A DNA stretch of 21,938 bases from positions 1-21,938 of IMG/VR virus record IMGVR_UViG_3300005911_000016. One strand, given 5' to 3'. Source of the stretch: a virus. Below are positions 14,936 through 21,284 of the stretch, in pieces (position 1 is the first letter of the stretch; the number at the start of each line of letters is the position of its first letter). The translations under genes and the position numbers were made by a program. Below the pieces are notes generated by a model. The model had not been told where the DNA came from. It saw only the letters and a program-made list of their open reading frames with translations, and did not search any database.

Positions 14936-16534
14936 TTAATACCCCGCTATTCTATTACTAGGTCTGTAGTTATACTGTTTACGTTTTGAGTTGCCTCGAC
15001 GTGGTCGCATCATCTGAATTATGTAAGCAAGCGCATCAATGATGTCCCTGCGTTTGCTATAAGGGTACTCAATAAGTTCCCTGAATAACTCTGTATGTTT
15101 CCTCTTCATATATATTGTACCACTCTCAAAGAGCGGTTGCAAAGCCTGTATACGTTGGTCTTTCTTTTTGTTAGCCTTTTCATCAAATAAGCTGAAGAAC
15201 TTACCTCTCCTACGCATCTCGTCCCTAAGTAGTGGTGCCATAACTGCCTGAAATGCTACTTTCTCTAGCCCTACTCTGCCTAGCAAGGGTCCGTACTGCT
15301 CTTTAATATTAAATAGGTGGTCCATAAACGTAGAATACAACATCCTATCTGCCTCGTAGTCCAGTACAAAGACATTCCTCTTAGCGGTTATACCCCACGG
15401 CAGCACGACAGAGTTACATGCTGTCTCTTTCATGGACACAGCAAGGTCGGTTAATACCTCAACCTTTATTATCTCCTCGGTAGTTTCCTTGCCTTCTTCG
15501 TTTACATACTCTACGAACAGCTTACCTTCATTTTCATCTTCACCCCAATAGTCTCGCTTGTAGAACCTGAATGTTTCGTCAGAGAATGTTGTGTTCTCTC
15601 CACTTAGCGGGTTCAACATATATTGGCAGTTGTAGATATACACACCCTGGTCAGAGAGCATGTTATCAAGAAATGCCTGTGTAAGCCTCGTAGGAAAGTA
15701 TAATTTTCCTTCGTCATCTATCGCAGGACGCACAAGTGTAGCGAACTTTCCTTCTGCGAGCAATCTACCATACATTTCATCCATGTGGTATCTAGTTCCT
15801 ATTACAATCAGCAGCCCACCTGGTTCAAGTAGTGATAATGACATCCTATAATGTCTGTACACCTTTTCGATTTGCTCAGGAGTACTAACATTACGCTCAG
15901 ACACCATGTCGTCTCCTATTATGACTTCCATGTGCATACCTGTTTTAGCGTTATCCGCTCCTGAACAGAATATGTTAGGCTCTTTTACACCCCTACGTGT
16001 TCTCTTACTAAGGATTATCTGCTCTTCGGTCCATCCGCCTGCTGTCTTATACGCAGGAGCAAGTAAATACTCGCCATTCTCGTCCACACATATAAGCTTA
16101 AGCCATTCGTTGTTTTCTATTTGGTCTTTTATCGCCCATAGATAAGTCTTTGCGTTGTGATATGTTTCACTGTCAATCATTAACCTGAGGTTAGGATTGT
16201 GCCACAGTAACCATGTTGGGTACGCAGTTGTCGCAACTGTACTTTTGAAAGACCCACGCGGAAGCATTAGTAGCTTCTTATCTTTTTCTTCAAAGTCCTC
16301 AGGCACAGACGTAAATTCGTAATCGAAGTCTATACCAAGTATCTTCATCTTCTGAACTCCGTACATCAAGCACTCACACAGTTCTCTGTGTGGTTCTTCT
16401 TCCATGTCGGTGAACCCAAGGACATACTTAGAGAAATAATAGAGGTCATTCCATGCTTTCTCTCGCATCATTGGTAACTTAAGACGTAGTAGTTGCTCGC
16501 TGTCCATAAGTCTAGCTTGTGGTGTGTCAAGCAT
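14936..16534 (-). CDS. terL: Terminase large subunit (packaging ATPase-nuclease)
   Basis: This is the DNA-packaging motor and genome-cutting enzyme, 532 aa with the start chosen here. The Walker A motif is LMLPRGSFKST (residues about 89-99), Walker B EVIIGDD (203-209) and the coupling motif IVIGTRYHMDE (243-253). The RNase-H-like nuclease has Asp363 in VLTDLAVSM and Asp497/Asp500 in RRDIIDALAY. I chose ATG at 16534 over an open upstream ATG at 16558. GGAGGAG (16542-16548) lies seven bases before it, and the start overlaps the small-subunit stop. The first nuclease motif is less typical (no second acidic residue directly after it), but the fold pattern is complete. Basic C-terminus (RPRRGNSKRKQ) probably contacts the portal or DNA. 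Confidence 0.93.
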   Translation of the reverse strand: MLDTPQARLMDSEQLLRLKLPMMREKAWNDLYYFSKYVLGFTDMEEEPHRELCECLMYGVQKMKILGIDFDYEFTSVPEDFEEKDKKLLMLPRGSFKSTVATTAYPTWLLWHNPNLRLMIDSETYHNAKTYLWAIKDQIENNEWLKLICVDENGEYLLAPAYKTAGGWTEEQIILSKRTRRGVKEPNIFCSGADNAKTGMHMEVIIGDDMVSERNVSTPEQIEKVYRHYRMSLSLLEPGGLLIVIGTRYHMDEMYGRLLAEGKFATLVRPAIDDEGKLYFPTRLTQAFLDNMLSDQGVYIYNCQYMLNPLSGENTTFSDETFRFYKRDYWGEDENEGKLFVEYVNEEGKETTEEIIKVEVLTDLAVSMKETACNSVVLPWGITAKRNVFVLDYEADRMLYSTFMDHLFNIKEQYGPLLGRVGLEKVAFQAVMAPLLRDEMRRRGKFFSLFDEKANKKKDQRIQALQPLFESGTIYMKRKHTELFRELIEYPYSKRRDIIDALAYIIQMMRPRRGNSKRKQYNYRPSNRIAGY

Positions 16535-17153
16535 CTGTCTTCTCCTCCATGTCTGCAAGCAGGTTTTCCATGCCCGCCTTTAAGAGTTGTTTACGCTCTT
16601 TCTCAGACATATTGCTAATTGCGTCCGAAGGACTGTTATCTTTTGTAACTGCATGCTTATTAACAGGATTGAGACCAACCCTGTCAAGAACTGTAGTCGC
16701 CGCTTTTATGCGGTCAGACATTTTATTTCCAGGTGACATACCATCCGCTAGTGTAGATACCGCAGATAGAGCCAACCCTTTCATATATGTTAGTGCGCTG
16801 TTCTTTACCTCTTCGCCCATCGCACTTAATACCTGTTGAAACCGCTCAGACTGAATAATAAGACGCATTGTGCGCGCAGGTACGTGCGTCTCATTCGCGA
16901 GTCTATTTATGCCTTCTCCGTTAATGTGCATTATAGCAAGCTTAAACACAGGTACAGGTTTCATACTGTCTTCAACTCTGTCTAATCGCTTAGCACTGAC
17001 AAGATCACTCACGTTAAGAACATCATCAAACTTAATACGTTTGACATCGTTCATAGCTATCGCCCCTGCATTTCCTGTTGTGCGTCTTGTAAGATTAGTA
17101 TTGAAGTCTGTTTTATCACCCATTATGCCGTCTAATAAATGTTCGTTTGCCAC
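16527..17153 (-). CDS. terS: Terminase small subunit (DNA recognition)
   Basis: A 208-aa protein read from GTG at 17153. GGAGGT at 17161-17166 sits seven bases upstream of that GTG, and the upstream open codons overlap the promoter and the terminator U-tract, so the longer frame from 17186 is unlikely. Residues about 88-125 contain a helix-turn-helix-like segment (FKLAIMHINGEGINRLANE, THVPARTMRLIIQS), as in DNA-recognising small terminases. The C-terminal helices (NKMSDRIKAATTVLDRVGL, KERKQLLKAGMENLLADME) could drive oligomerisation. Overlap with the large subunit start supports the pairing. It begins the late operon. The neighbouring 185-aa HTH protein is an alternative candidate for this role, but is separated by a terminator. 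Confidence 0.72.
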   Translation of the reverse strand: MANEHLLDGIMGDKTDFNTNLTRRTTGNAGAIAMNDVKRIKFDDVLNVSDLVSAKRLDRVEDSMKPVPVFKLAIMHINGEGINRLANETHVPARTMRLIIQSERFQQVLSAMGEEVKNSALTYMKGLALSAVSTLADGMSPGNKMSDRIKAATTVLDRVGLNPVNKHAVTKDNSPSDAISNMSEKERKQLLKAGMENLLADMEEKTDA

Positions 17154-17160
17154 GTGCCAC

Positions 17161-17166
17161 ACCTCC
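17161..17166 (-). promoter_or_regulatory. Ribosome binding site that fixes the terS start
   Basis: GGAGGT on the minus strand lies seven bases before GTG at 17153. It shows that terS starts at this GTG instead of at the upstream ATG (17186), which lies inside the terminator U-tract and upstream of the promoter's start point. Confidence 0.7.
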
Positions 17167-17174
17167 GTACCTTT

Positions 17175-17202
17175 ATTATACCACAAAAAAAGTGGGGGTT
17201 AA
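17175..17202 (-). promoter_or_regulatory. Late promoter: extended -10, overlapping a terminator
   Basis: The minus strand has TGG directly followed by TATAAT (17175-17180), an extended -10 element. A weak -35 TTAACC (17197-17202) lies 16 bases upstream inside the terminator hairpin loop and arm, so the DNA serves both signals. The predicted start is near 17168, leaving a leader of about 15 bases that begins with the terS ribosome site. It would drive packaging, head, tail and lysis genes. Extended -10 promoters need little -35 contact, which suits the poor -35. Confidence 0.72.
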
Positions 17203-17209
17203 CCCCACT
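17185..17209 (-). terminator. Intrinsic terminator of the early operon
   Basis: AGTGGGG (17203-17209) and CCCCACT (17191-17197) form a perfect 7-bp stem with a five-base loop, followed by a run of six T (17185-17190). The TAA stop codon of the HTH gene is in the loop, and the upstream stem arm is coding sequence. It should end early transcription before the packaging genes. The reverse strand lacks a good U-tract, so it is one-directional. Confidence 0.87.
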
Positions 17210-17756
17210 CCTTCTGTATCTTGCCTGTTATCAGTTTATAAATGTGGTGCATCGGCTTACTGTTGTTCTCAATAAGCCATTCCATTTGACCATCAGTTCC
17301 ATAAAACTCAAGTGCCTTACCAACCGTATGCCCCTTGCATATCCGTTGGAATAGGGTAGCGGAGAACCCCAACGGCAGTGTCCTGTCTAGGAAGTCTCGC
17401 CCTAGAAAATACCTAGAACTACGTACCCTTCCTGGTTGGAATACAAGTTCCTGACCGTTCAACAGTGTATACCTAATAGGCTCAAACTGAGTCCTATCCT
17501 GTGAGCGGTAACTCGCCCTTGAATACTCTGCAGCATTTAATCCGTACTCGTGGCACATCAGAGCATAAGCATCAGTCCGCGACTTATTTGGTATGGTCAA
17601 CCCACAGTTATCTCGTATCCATCGCTGAGTACTGCTGTGACTTCTCGTCATCATCTCCGCTATTTCGTGTGCCGTGTACCCCTCATGTAACAACCTAAGC
17701 ATATTCGAGGCTGTGTATGTTTCTTCTAGGTCTCGTGTTGTTCTTCTTTTAGCCAT
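17199..17756 (-). CDS. Helix-turn-helix DNA-binding protein at the early/late boundary
   Basis: A 185-aa protein. Residues about 17-48 form a homeodomain/resolvase-like helix-turn-helix (MLRLLHEGYTAHEIAEMM, SHSSTQRWIRDN). The middle is basic and aromatic (YSRASYRSQDRTQFEPIRY, PGRVRSSRYFLGRDFLD). A second possible helical DNA-binding segment lies near 130-150 (GFSATLFQRICKGHTVGKAL). It shares a base with the primase stop (TAATG) and has AAGGAGA seven bases before the ATG. Its 3' end encodes the terminator hairpin. As the last gene of the early operon and next to the late promoter, it is a good candidate for a late activator or antiterminator. A terminase-like or replication-linked role is also possible. 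No family was recognised beyond the HTH. Confidence 0.65.
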   Translation of the reverse strand: MAKRRTTRDLEETYTASNMLRLLHEGYTAHEIAEMMTRSHSSTQRWIRDNCGLTIPNKSRTDAYALMCHEYGLNAAEYSRASYRSQDRTQFEPIRYTLLNGQELVFQPGRVRSSRYFLGRDFLDRTLPLGFSATLFQRICKGHTVGKALEFYGTDGQMEWLIENNSKPMHHIYKLITGKIQKEWG

Positions 17757-20581
17757 TAGTATTCTCCTTCCGCAGACGATAGTATCGCGCTAAGGTCATT
17801 GTCCATTTTGCTTAAGTCTAGTAATACTGTCTTCAACTTAGAGCCATTAAACGTAGCCTGCCTACCCTTGTCTACGTAGTACGGTTCCTTCTCAATATAC
17901 TTCATAAGTGTCCGCTCGTTTATTACTTCTTCCAATCCATGTTGTCTCCTATATGCCGCCCAAGCATGGTGTATATTACGGAACCTTATGTGTAGTTGGT
18001 CTCCCTTGTGCGAGAAGTCCACTCCATTACGTATGAGTTTCATTGTAATCATGTGTTCCATGTCGCTAAAGAACGATGCTACCATGTGGTCTTCTTCTAT
18101 TTCCTGACGCTCTTCTACACTATACCCTGCTAGTTCTTCTAGGATAGTTGCGTGCTCTTCCTGTGTGATTACATCTCCGAAATAGTCCAATACTCCTGCA
18201 ACCATAATCGCATGATTGATTGCGTATCGCATATCCACACCCTTGTCTATAAGATTACGACCAATTACCTCTGCACTTGCAATAAGTTTCTTCCTGTTGT
18301 CAGCACTTTGGTAATGTGTGCACATTTCCAATCCCATTGCGGATAAGTACTCTGACTGCTCCATAAGTTCTTCGTATATCCTGTGAGCATCGGCTGAGTC
18401 TCTGTCAAATTCACTAACCTGAATTGTTACGCACCTTGTAAGTACCGCATTGTTAGATGGTACATCCTCACCACTGAGAAGTAAGTAACCACGCATGGTG
18501 TCACTCTTAACTTCACCCGCATTGACCGTTCCCTTTACAGCGCCGTGACGATTATATACGTCAAGCAATAATCCGTCTTTACTCTTCACTCGTTTATCAC
18601 TATTTCTATAATCATCGTACCATTGTGGCAAACTTGACTGCCAACCTAGCATACGAGACATCCCTACAACTGTAGGAGTGCTTATTGACATACCTGCTTC
18701 TGCATCTGATGCCCCAAATGCCTTCATCATCAACCCTGCAAGGGTAGATTTGCCACTATTTCGCTTGCCTACTACGAACATCATCGGATAAAATCCCCAA
18801 CGACTGTAAATTGCGTTGGAACACCACCCACTTGCTATCCATCCTAAGCACAGGAGCACTTTCCATGTGCCAAATGCGTGAGTAAGTAAGTCCATTATCC
18901 GTCTTTTGTACCCATCAGGGACACCTGTTTCGTGGTCAGGGTTCGGCATCCTTGCTATTCGCCCATCATCCCCTTCGCCTACCATAACATCCCTAGGGGT
19001 GTACGTTTTACCGTGCATTGTGACTGTGCCTTCTTTTATAGGTGTTACCACGCCCATTTTGTCTACTCCACAGTTCCCGAATAGCCAAACGCCCTCGTCC
19101 TGTAGTCCAATGTATGAAGGAGACCATATTCTAGTCTGTGTTTGCCCTATTAAGTGGTGATTTACTACGTCCTGTAGGTCAGCAGGTCCACCTTTGAACG
19201 TGTAACCCCCTGCAGATACTACTTTTTGCATGTGGTCTTGGAAATTTGTAAGGTCTTTAGGTGAAAAATCTATCTGTTCACTTATTTCGCCATTAGCACC
19301 ATGTAATTCGACTACTCTGTGTATGCCGCTAGCTGTTCTTACCTCATGTAATACGTCATAAGTGTAATTTGTTACCTCAACGGAACGTGTCCCTGTCGGT
19401 CCGACCACAGTTTTCAGGTATTTGCCACCCTGTTCGTATACAGGAGCATCATCTGTGCTCTCTGAAGAGGTCGAAACATTCTTCAATGCGGCTCTCACTA
19501 CCGAACCAACGGCTCTTTTACCGAATTTAGTGATTTTGCACACTCGCTCTATGAACATAGTAACTGCAATAGCGTCTGATAACTCGCTTCTGAGTAGCTG
19601 TAAGGCTTTTTTACTCCGCACTAGGTCAGGATTGTCTTCCAATGCACTGTAAAAACACTCCAAAGTAGCAGGTAACTCTTCCAGTCCGTTGAATATGTCC
19701 TGAAACTTAGCTCTCTCACCCACAGCAACGAGTCTCCATAGGTCATTTACGTCCTTTACTGACCCAAATGTGCTCTTTACGTACAGTCTTTCGCCTATAT
19801 CCTTCGCTAATGTGGTCGCAAACTCCATTCCAGGTGCGTCATTGTCTACTACGAGTATCACTCGGCGGAACTCACCGAACACTTTGGCATATTCTTTCCG
19901 CCAAACCTGTGTTCCGCCTATTCCAACTACGGGGTATCCGTTCTGTGCAAGGGTCAAAGCGTCCGTTTCGCCCTCTGTTATGTACACCACACCCTGTTCA
20001 ATCCATTTGTCAAGCCATTGTAACCCATACGGTATAAGGTCTTTGCTGTGCGACACCAATCCTTCGCCTGTACGGAAGATGAAACGAGGCTTGTCGGAGT
20101 AATTCACGCGCACTTTAATCCCTATTTGCGTACCTTCTCGGTTATAGTAAGGCATCTCCACTCCGTCATGTGCGTTTTTCCATCCCCACTCTGCTGCAGT
20201 GTTAGGTGCTATGCCCTTCCAGTCGCAAAGTGCTGACAATGTTACCTGCTTAGGCATCTCTACGCCAAAGTCCTTGCGTAACATCTCTTCTGCCTTCTTA
20301 CTATTCTCCGCTTTACCCAATGCAGTAAGCAATGTTGTGGCGTTGCCGCCTGCTCCACATACATAACATGAGTAATCCCATCCTTTTCCCTCTGCCGTCT
20401 TGTCATACACCTTAAATGAGGGGTCGTGGTCATCGTGTAATGGACACAATGTAAGCCATCTGTCTTCTGCGTCAGGTTCAAACTCCGATGGAGAGTACCC
20501 GCAGTATTTTTCTAATACGTCTAACAACGAAATGTCACGTATATCTGTAATGTATTGTTTAGTCAACGCAAGTACCCCCAC
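17756..20581 (-). CDS. Primase-helicase: CHC2-type zinc finger, Toprim and P-loop ATPase
   Basis: This replication protein of 941 aa probably makes primers and unwinds the fork. The zinc site is Cys46, His49, Cys72, Cys75 (CPLHDDH, SCYVCG). Toprim follows: EGETDAL at residues 203-209 and VVDNDAPG at 244-251. The ATPase has Walker A GKRNSGKST (605-613), a Walker-B-like LPQWYDDY (651-658) and a sensor/arginine segment (LLLSGEDVPSNN, LTRC, 701-717). The C-terminus (ERTLMKYIEKEPYYV) resembles a winged helix. Fold type of the ATPase (DUF927-like AAA+ versus another SF) is uncertain. The GTG at 20581 directly follows the previous stop; TTG at 20566, which has GGGGG eight bases upstream, is an alternative start five codons shorter. 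Confidence 0.87.
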   Translation of the reverse strand: MGVLALTKQYITDIRDISLLDVLEKYCGYSPSEFEPDAEDRWLTLCPLHDDHDPSFKVYDKTAEGKGWDYSCYVCGAGGNATTLLTALGKAENSKKAEEMLRKDFGVEMPKQVTLSALCDWKGIAPNTAAEWGWKNAHDGVEMPYYNREGTQIGIKVRVNYSDKPRFIFRTGEGLVSHSKDLIPYGLQWLDKWIEQGVVYITEGETDALTLAQNGYPVVGIGGTQVWRKEYAKVFGEFRRVILVVDNDAPGMEFATTLAKDIGERLYVKSTFGSVKDVNDLWRLVAVGERAKFQDIFNGLEELPATLECFYSALEDNPDLVRSKKALQLLRSELSDAIAVTMFIERVCKITKFGKRAVGSVVRAALKNVSTSSESTDDAPVYEQGGKYLKTVVGPTGTRSVEVTNYTYDVLHEVRTASGIHRVVELHGANGEISEQIDFSPKDLTNFQDHMQKVVSAGGYTFKGGPADLQDVVNHHLIGQTQTRIWSPSYIGLQDEGVWLFGNCGVDKMGVVTPIKEGTVTMHGKTYTPRDVMVGEGDDGRIARMPNPDHETGVPDGYKRRIMDLLTHAFGTWKVLLCLGWIASGWCSNAIYSRWGFYPMMFVVGKRNSGKSTLAGLMMKAFGASDAEAGMSISTPTVVGMSRMLGWQSSLPQWYDDYRNSDKRVKSKDGLLLDVYNRHGAVKGTVNAGEVKSDTMRGYLLLSGEDVPSNNAVLTRCVTIQVSEFDRDSADAHRIYEELMEQSEYLSAMGLEMCTHYQSADNRKKLIASAEVIGRNLIDKGVDMRYAINHAIMVAGVLDYFGDVITQEEHATILEELAGYSVEERQEIEEDHMVASFFSDMEHMITMKLIRNGVDFSHKGDQLHIRFRNIHHAWAAYRRQHGLEEVINERTLMKYIEKEPYYVDKGRQATFNGSKLKTVLLDLSKMDNDLSAILSSAEGEY

Positions 20582-20938
20582 TTATATCCACTTATCCACA
20601 AACCCCATAGGGTCTTTTAACATACTCTCTACTTCTTCAGGTGTAGCTTCACCGTCTATGACCATGTCTACCTCGATATTAGCCATAAATTCTGCAAAAC
20701 CACCTGTTCGTTTGTGTGCGGTGTTGTTATTCTTCAGTATCAGTTCGCCTGTGAGCAACATCAAACATATCTTCTCGAACATATGCTGAAACTTAATGCC
20801 CTTTACGCCTGTGAACACCCTGATTGCTTTCCCCATAGGTGGGTCCAACTTCAAATTGAACTGTACGACGGGGCGACCTATGTGTAATGTGCCTTCCAAT
20901 GATGTCTGCCCTTCTAATTTGTCTTTCTTATCTACCAT
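20582..20938 (-). CDS. Hypothetical early protein, 118 aa
   Basis: I do not recognise this protein. It is charged and has a strand-rich first half (LEGTLHIGRPVVQFNLKLD, PPMGKAIRVFTGVKGIKF). An amphipathic helix follows (HMFEKICLMLLTGELILKN), and the acidic end reads EATPEEVESMLKDPMGFVDKWI. No membrane segment, cysteine pair or catalytic motif is evident. AAGGAGG precedes the ATG, and its stop is directly followed by the primase GTG. Co-transcription suggests a replication partner such as a single-strand DNA-binding or helicase-loading helper, but nothing in the sequence proves that. Its first four residues match those of the upstream 47-aa protein (MVDK). Confidence 0.65.
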   Translation of the reverse strand: MVDKKDKLEGQTSLEGTLHIGRPVVQFNLKLDPPMGKAIRVFTGVKGIKFQHMFEKICLMLLTGELILKNNNTAHKRTGGFAEFMANIEVDMVIDGEATPEEVESMLKDPMGFVDKWI

Positions 20939-21071
20939 TATATGCCTCCTTAACGGGGGTCAGTACCCACATTTTAATGTCCTCATGCCATACAAATATT
21001 GTGTCTGTGTATTGTAGCCTTGCGGTGTTAACCCATGTCATTAGGTTATCAGTCTTGCTCTTATCTACCAT
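20928..21071 (-). CDS. Small early protein, 47 aa
   Basis: Read directly from ATG at 21071 to TAA at 20928, this frame encodes a 47-aa protein. It begins MVDKSKTDNLMTWVNTARL and continues with an aromatic segment (TIFVWHEDIKMWVLTPV). AAGGAG lies six bases upstream, one of the best ribosome sites in the window. The stop overlaps the start of the 118-aa gene by 11 bases, so the two are coupled. Both begin MVDK, because the same short start sequence (ATGGTAGATAAGA) occurs at each start. It is the first gene after the early promoter, the common place for small host-takeover proteins. Function unknown. Confidence 0.65.
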   Translation of the reverse strand: MVDKSKTDNLMTWVNTARLQYTDTIFVWHEDIKMWVLTPVKEAYNGR

Positions 21072-21249
21072 TTCGTCTCCTTCTTGTAAAAGCCTCTAAC
21101 ACGGTAGAGGGATTCTGATGCTACGTACCACCACAACATCAGTTTGTAAAAATATTATCTGCCTATCTCTAGGTCTTTTATTTTATAAAAACAGCCGTGC
21201 CTGCTTTTTGCCTCATCGAACATATGTTTTACTTGATTTTTGAGGCGGT
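21072..21249 (-). other. Early mRNA leader (~178 nt) with hairpins and short open frames
   Basis: Between the predicted start of the early transcript (near 21249) and the 47-aa gene there is no conventional gene. Three structures are visible. GCCTC (21242-21246) can pair with GAGGC (21210-21214). A terminator-like hairpin lies at 21187-21209. A perfect 6-bp stem CCTCTA/TAGAGG with a six-base loop lies at 21093-21110. A short frame starts at ATG 21223 (MFDEAKSRHGCFYKIKDL), stops at TAA (21155), and reads on in the same frame through YFYKLM to WWYVASESLYRVRGFYKK. It ends in a TAG that overlaps the 47-aa start. Neither short frame has a ribosome site. Nothing else was found. Confidence 0.5.
21187..21209 (-). 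terminator. Possible attenuator in the early leader
   Basis: Reading downward, AAAAA (21205-21209), a bulged G, CAG (21201-21203), a six-base loop, CTG (21192-21194) and TTTTT (21187-21191) make an imperfect stem ending in a T-run about 60 nt into the transcript. The GC part is only three pairs, so termination would be weak or conditional. It could act as an attenuator or be chance in AT-rich DNA. Confidence 0.3.
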
Positions 21250-21255
21250 GAGAAT

Positions 21256-21284
21256 ATTATATGTTTATATCTTTTAAAAGTCAA
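21256..21284 (-). promoter_or_regulatory. Early promoter for the replication operon
   Basis: The minus strand has TTGACT (21279-21284), exactly 17 bases and TATAAT (21256-21261): 11 of 12 consensus bases with ideal spacing and an AT-rich upstream region that could act as an UP element. The predicted start is near 21249. It faces the 47-aa, 118-aa, primase and HTH genes, and no phage RNA polymerase gene is seen, so host sigma-A transcription is likely. Confidence 0.8.

Noticed and set aside
16535-16558. Upstream ATG at 16558 as the terL start
   Set aside because: No ribosome site precedes it, whereas GGAGGAG sits seven bases before the ATG at 16534, which also overlaps the terS stop.
20592-20600. 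Perfect DnaA box TTATCCACA
   Set aside because: A single nine-base match in 22 kb is expected fairly often, and it lies in the coding end of the 118-aa gene with no companion boxes, so it does not support an origin by itself.
21155-21157. In-frame TAA in the early leader as a sign of stop-codon recoding
   Set aside because: Many genes in the window, including the 118-aa protein, primase and HTH gene, end normally at TAA with the next gene starting there, so a recoded TAA is not supported.
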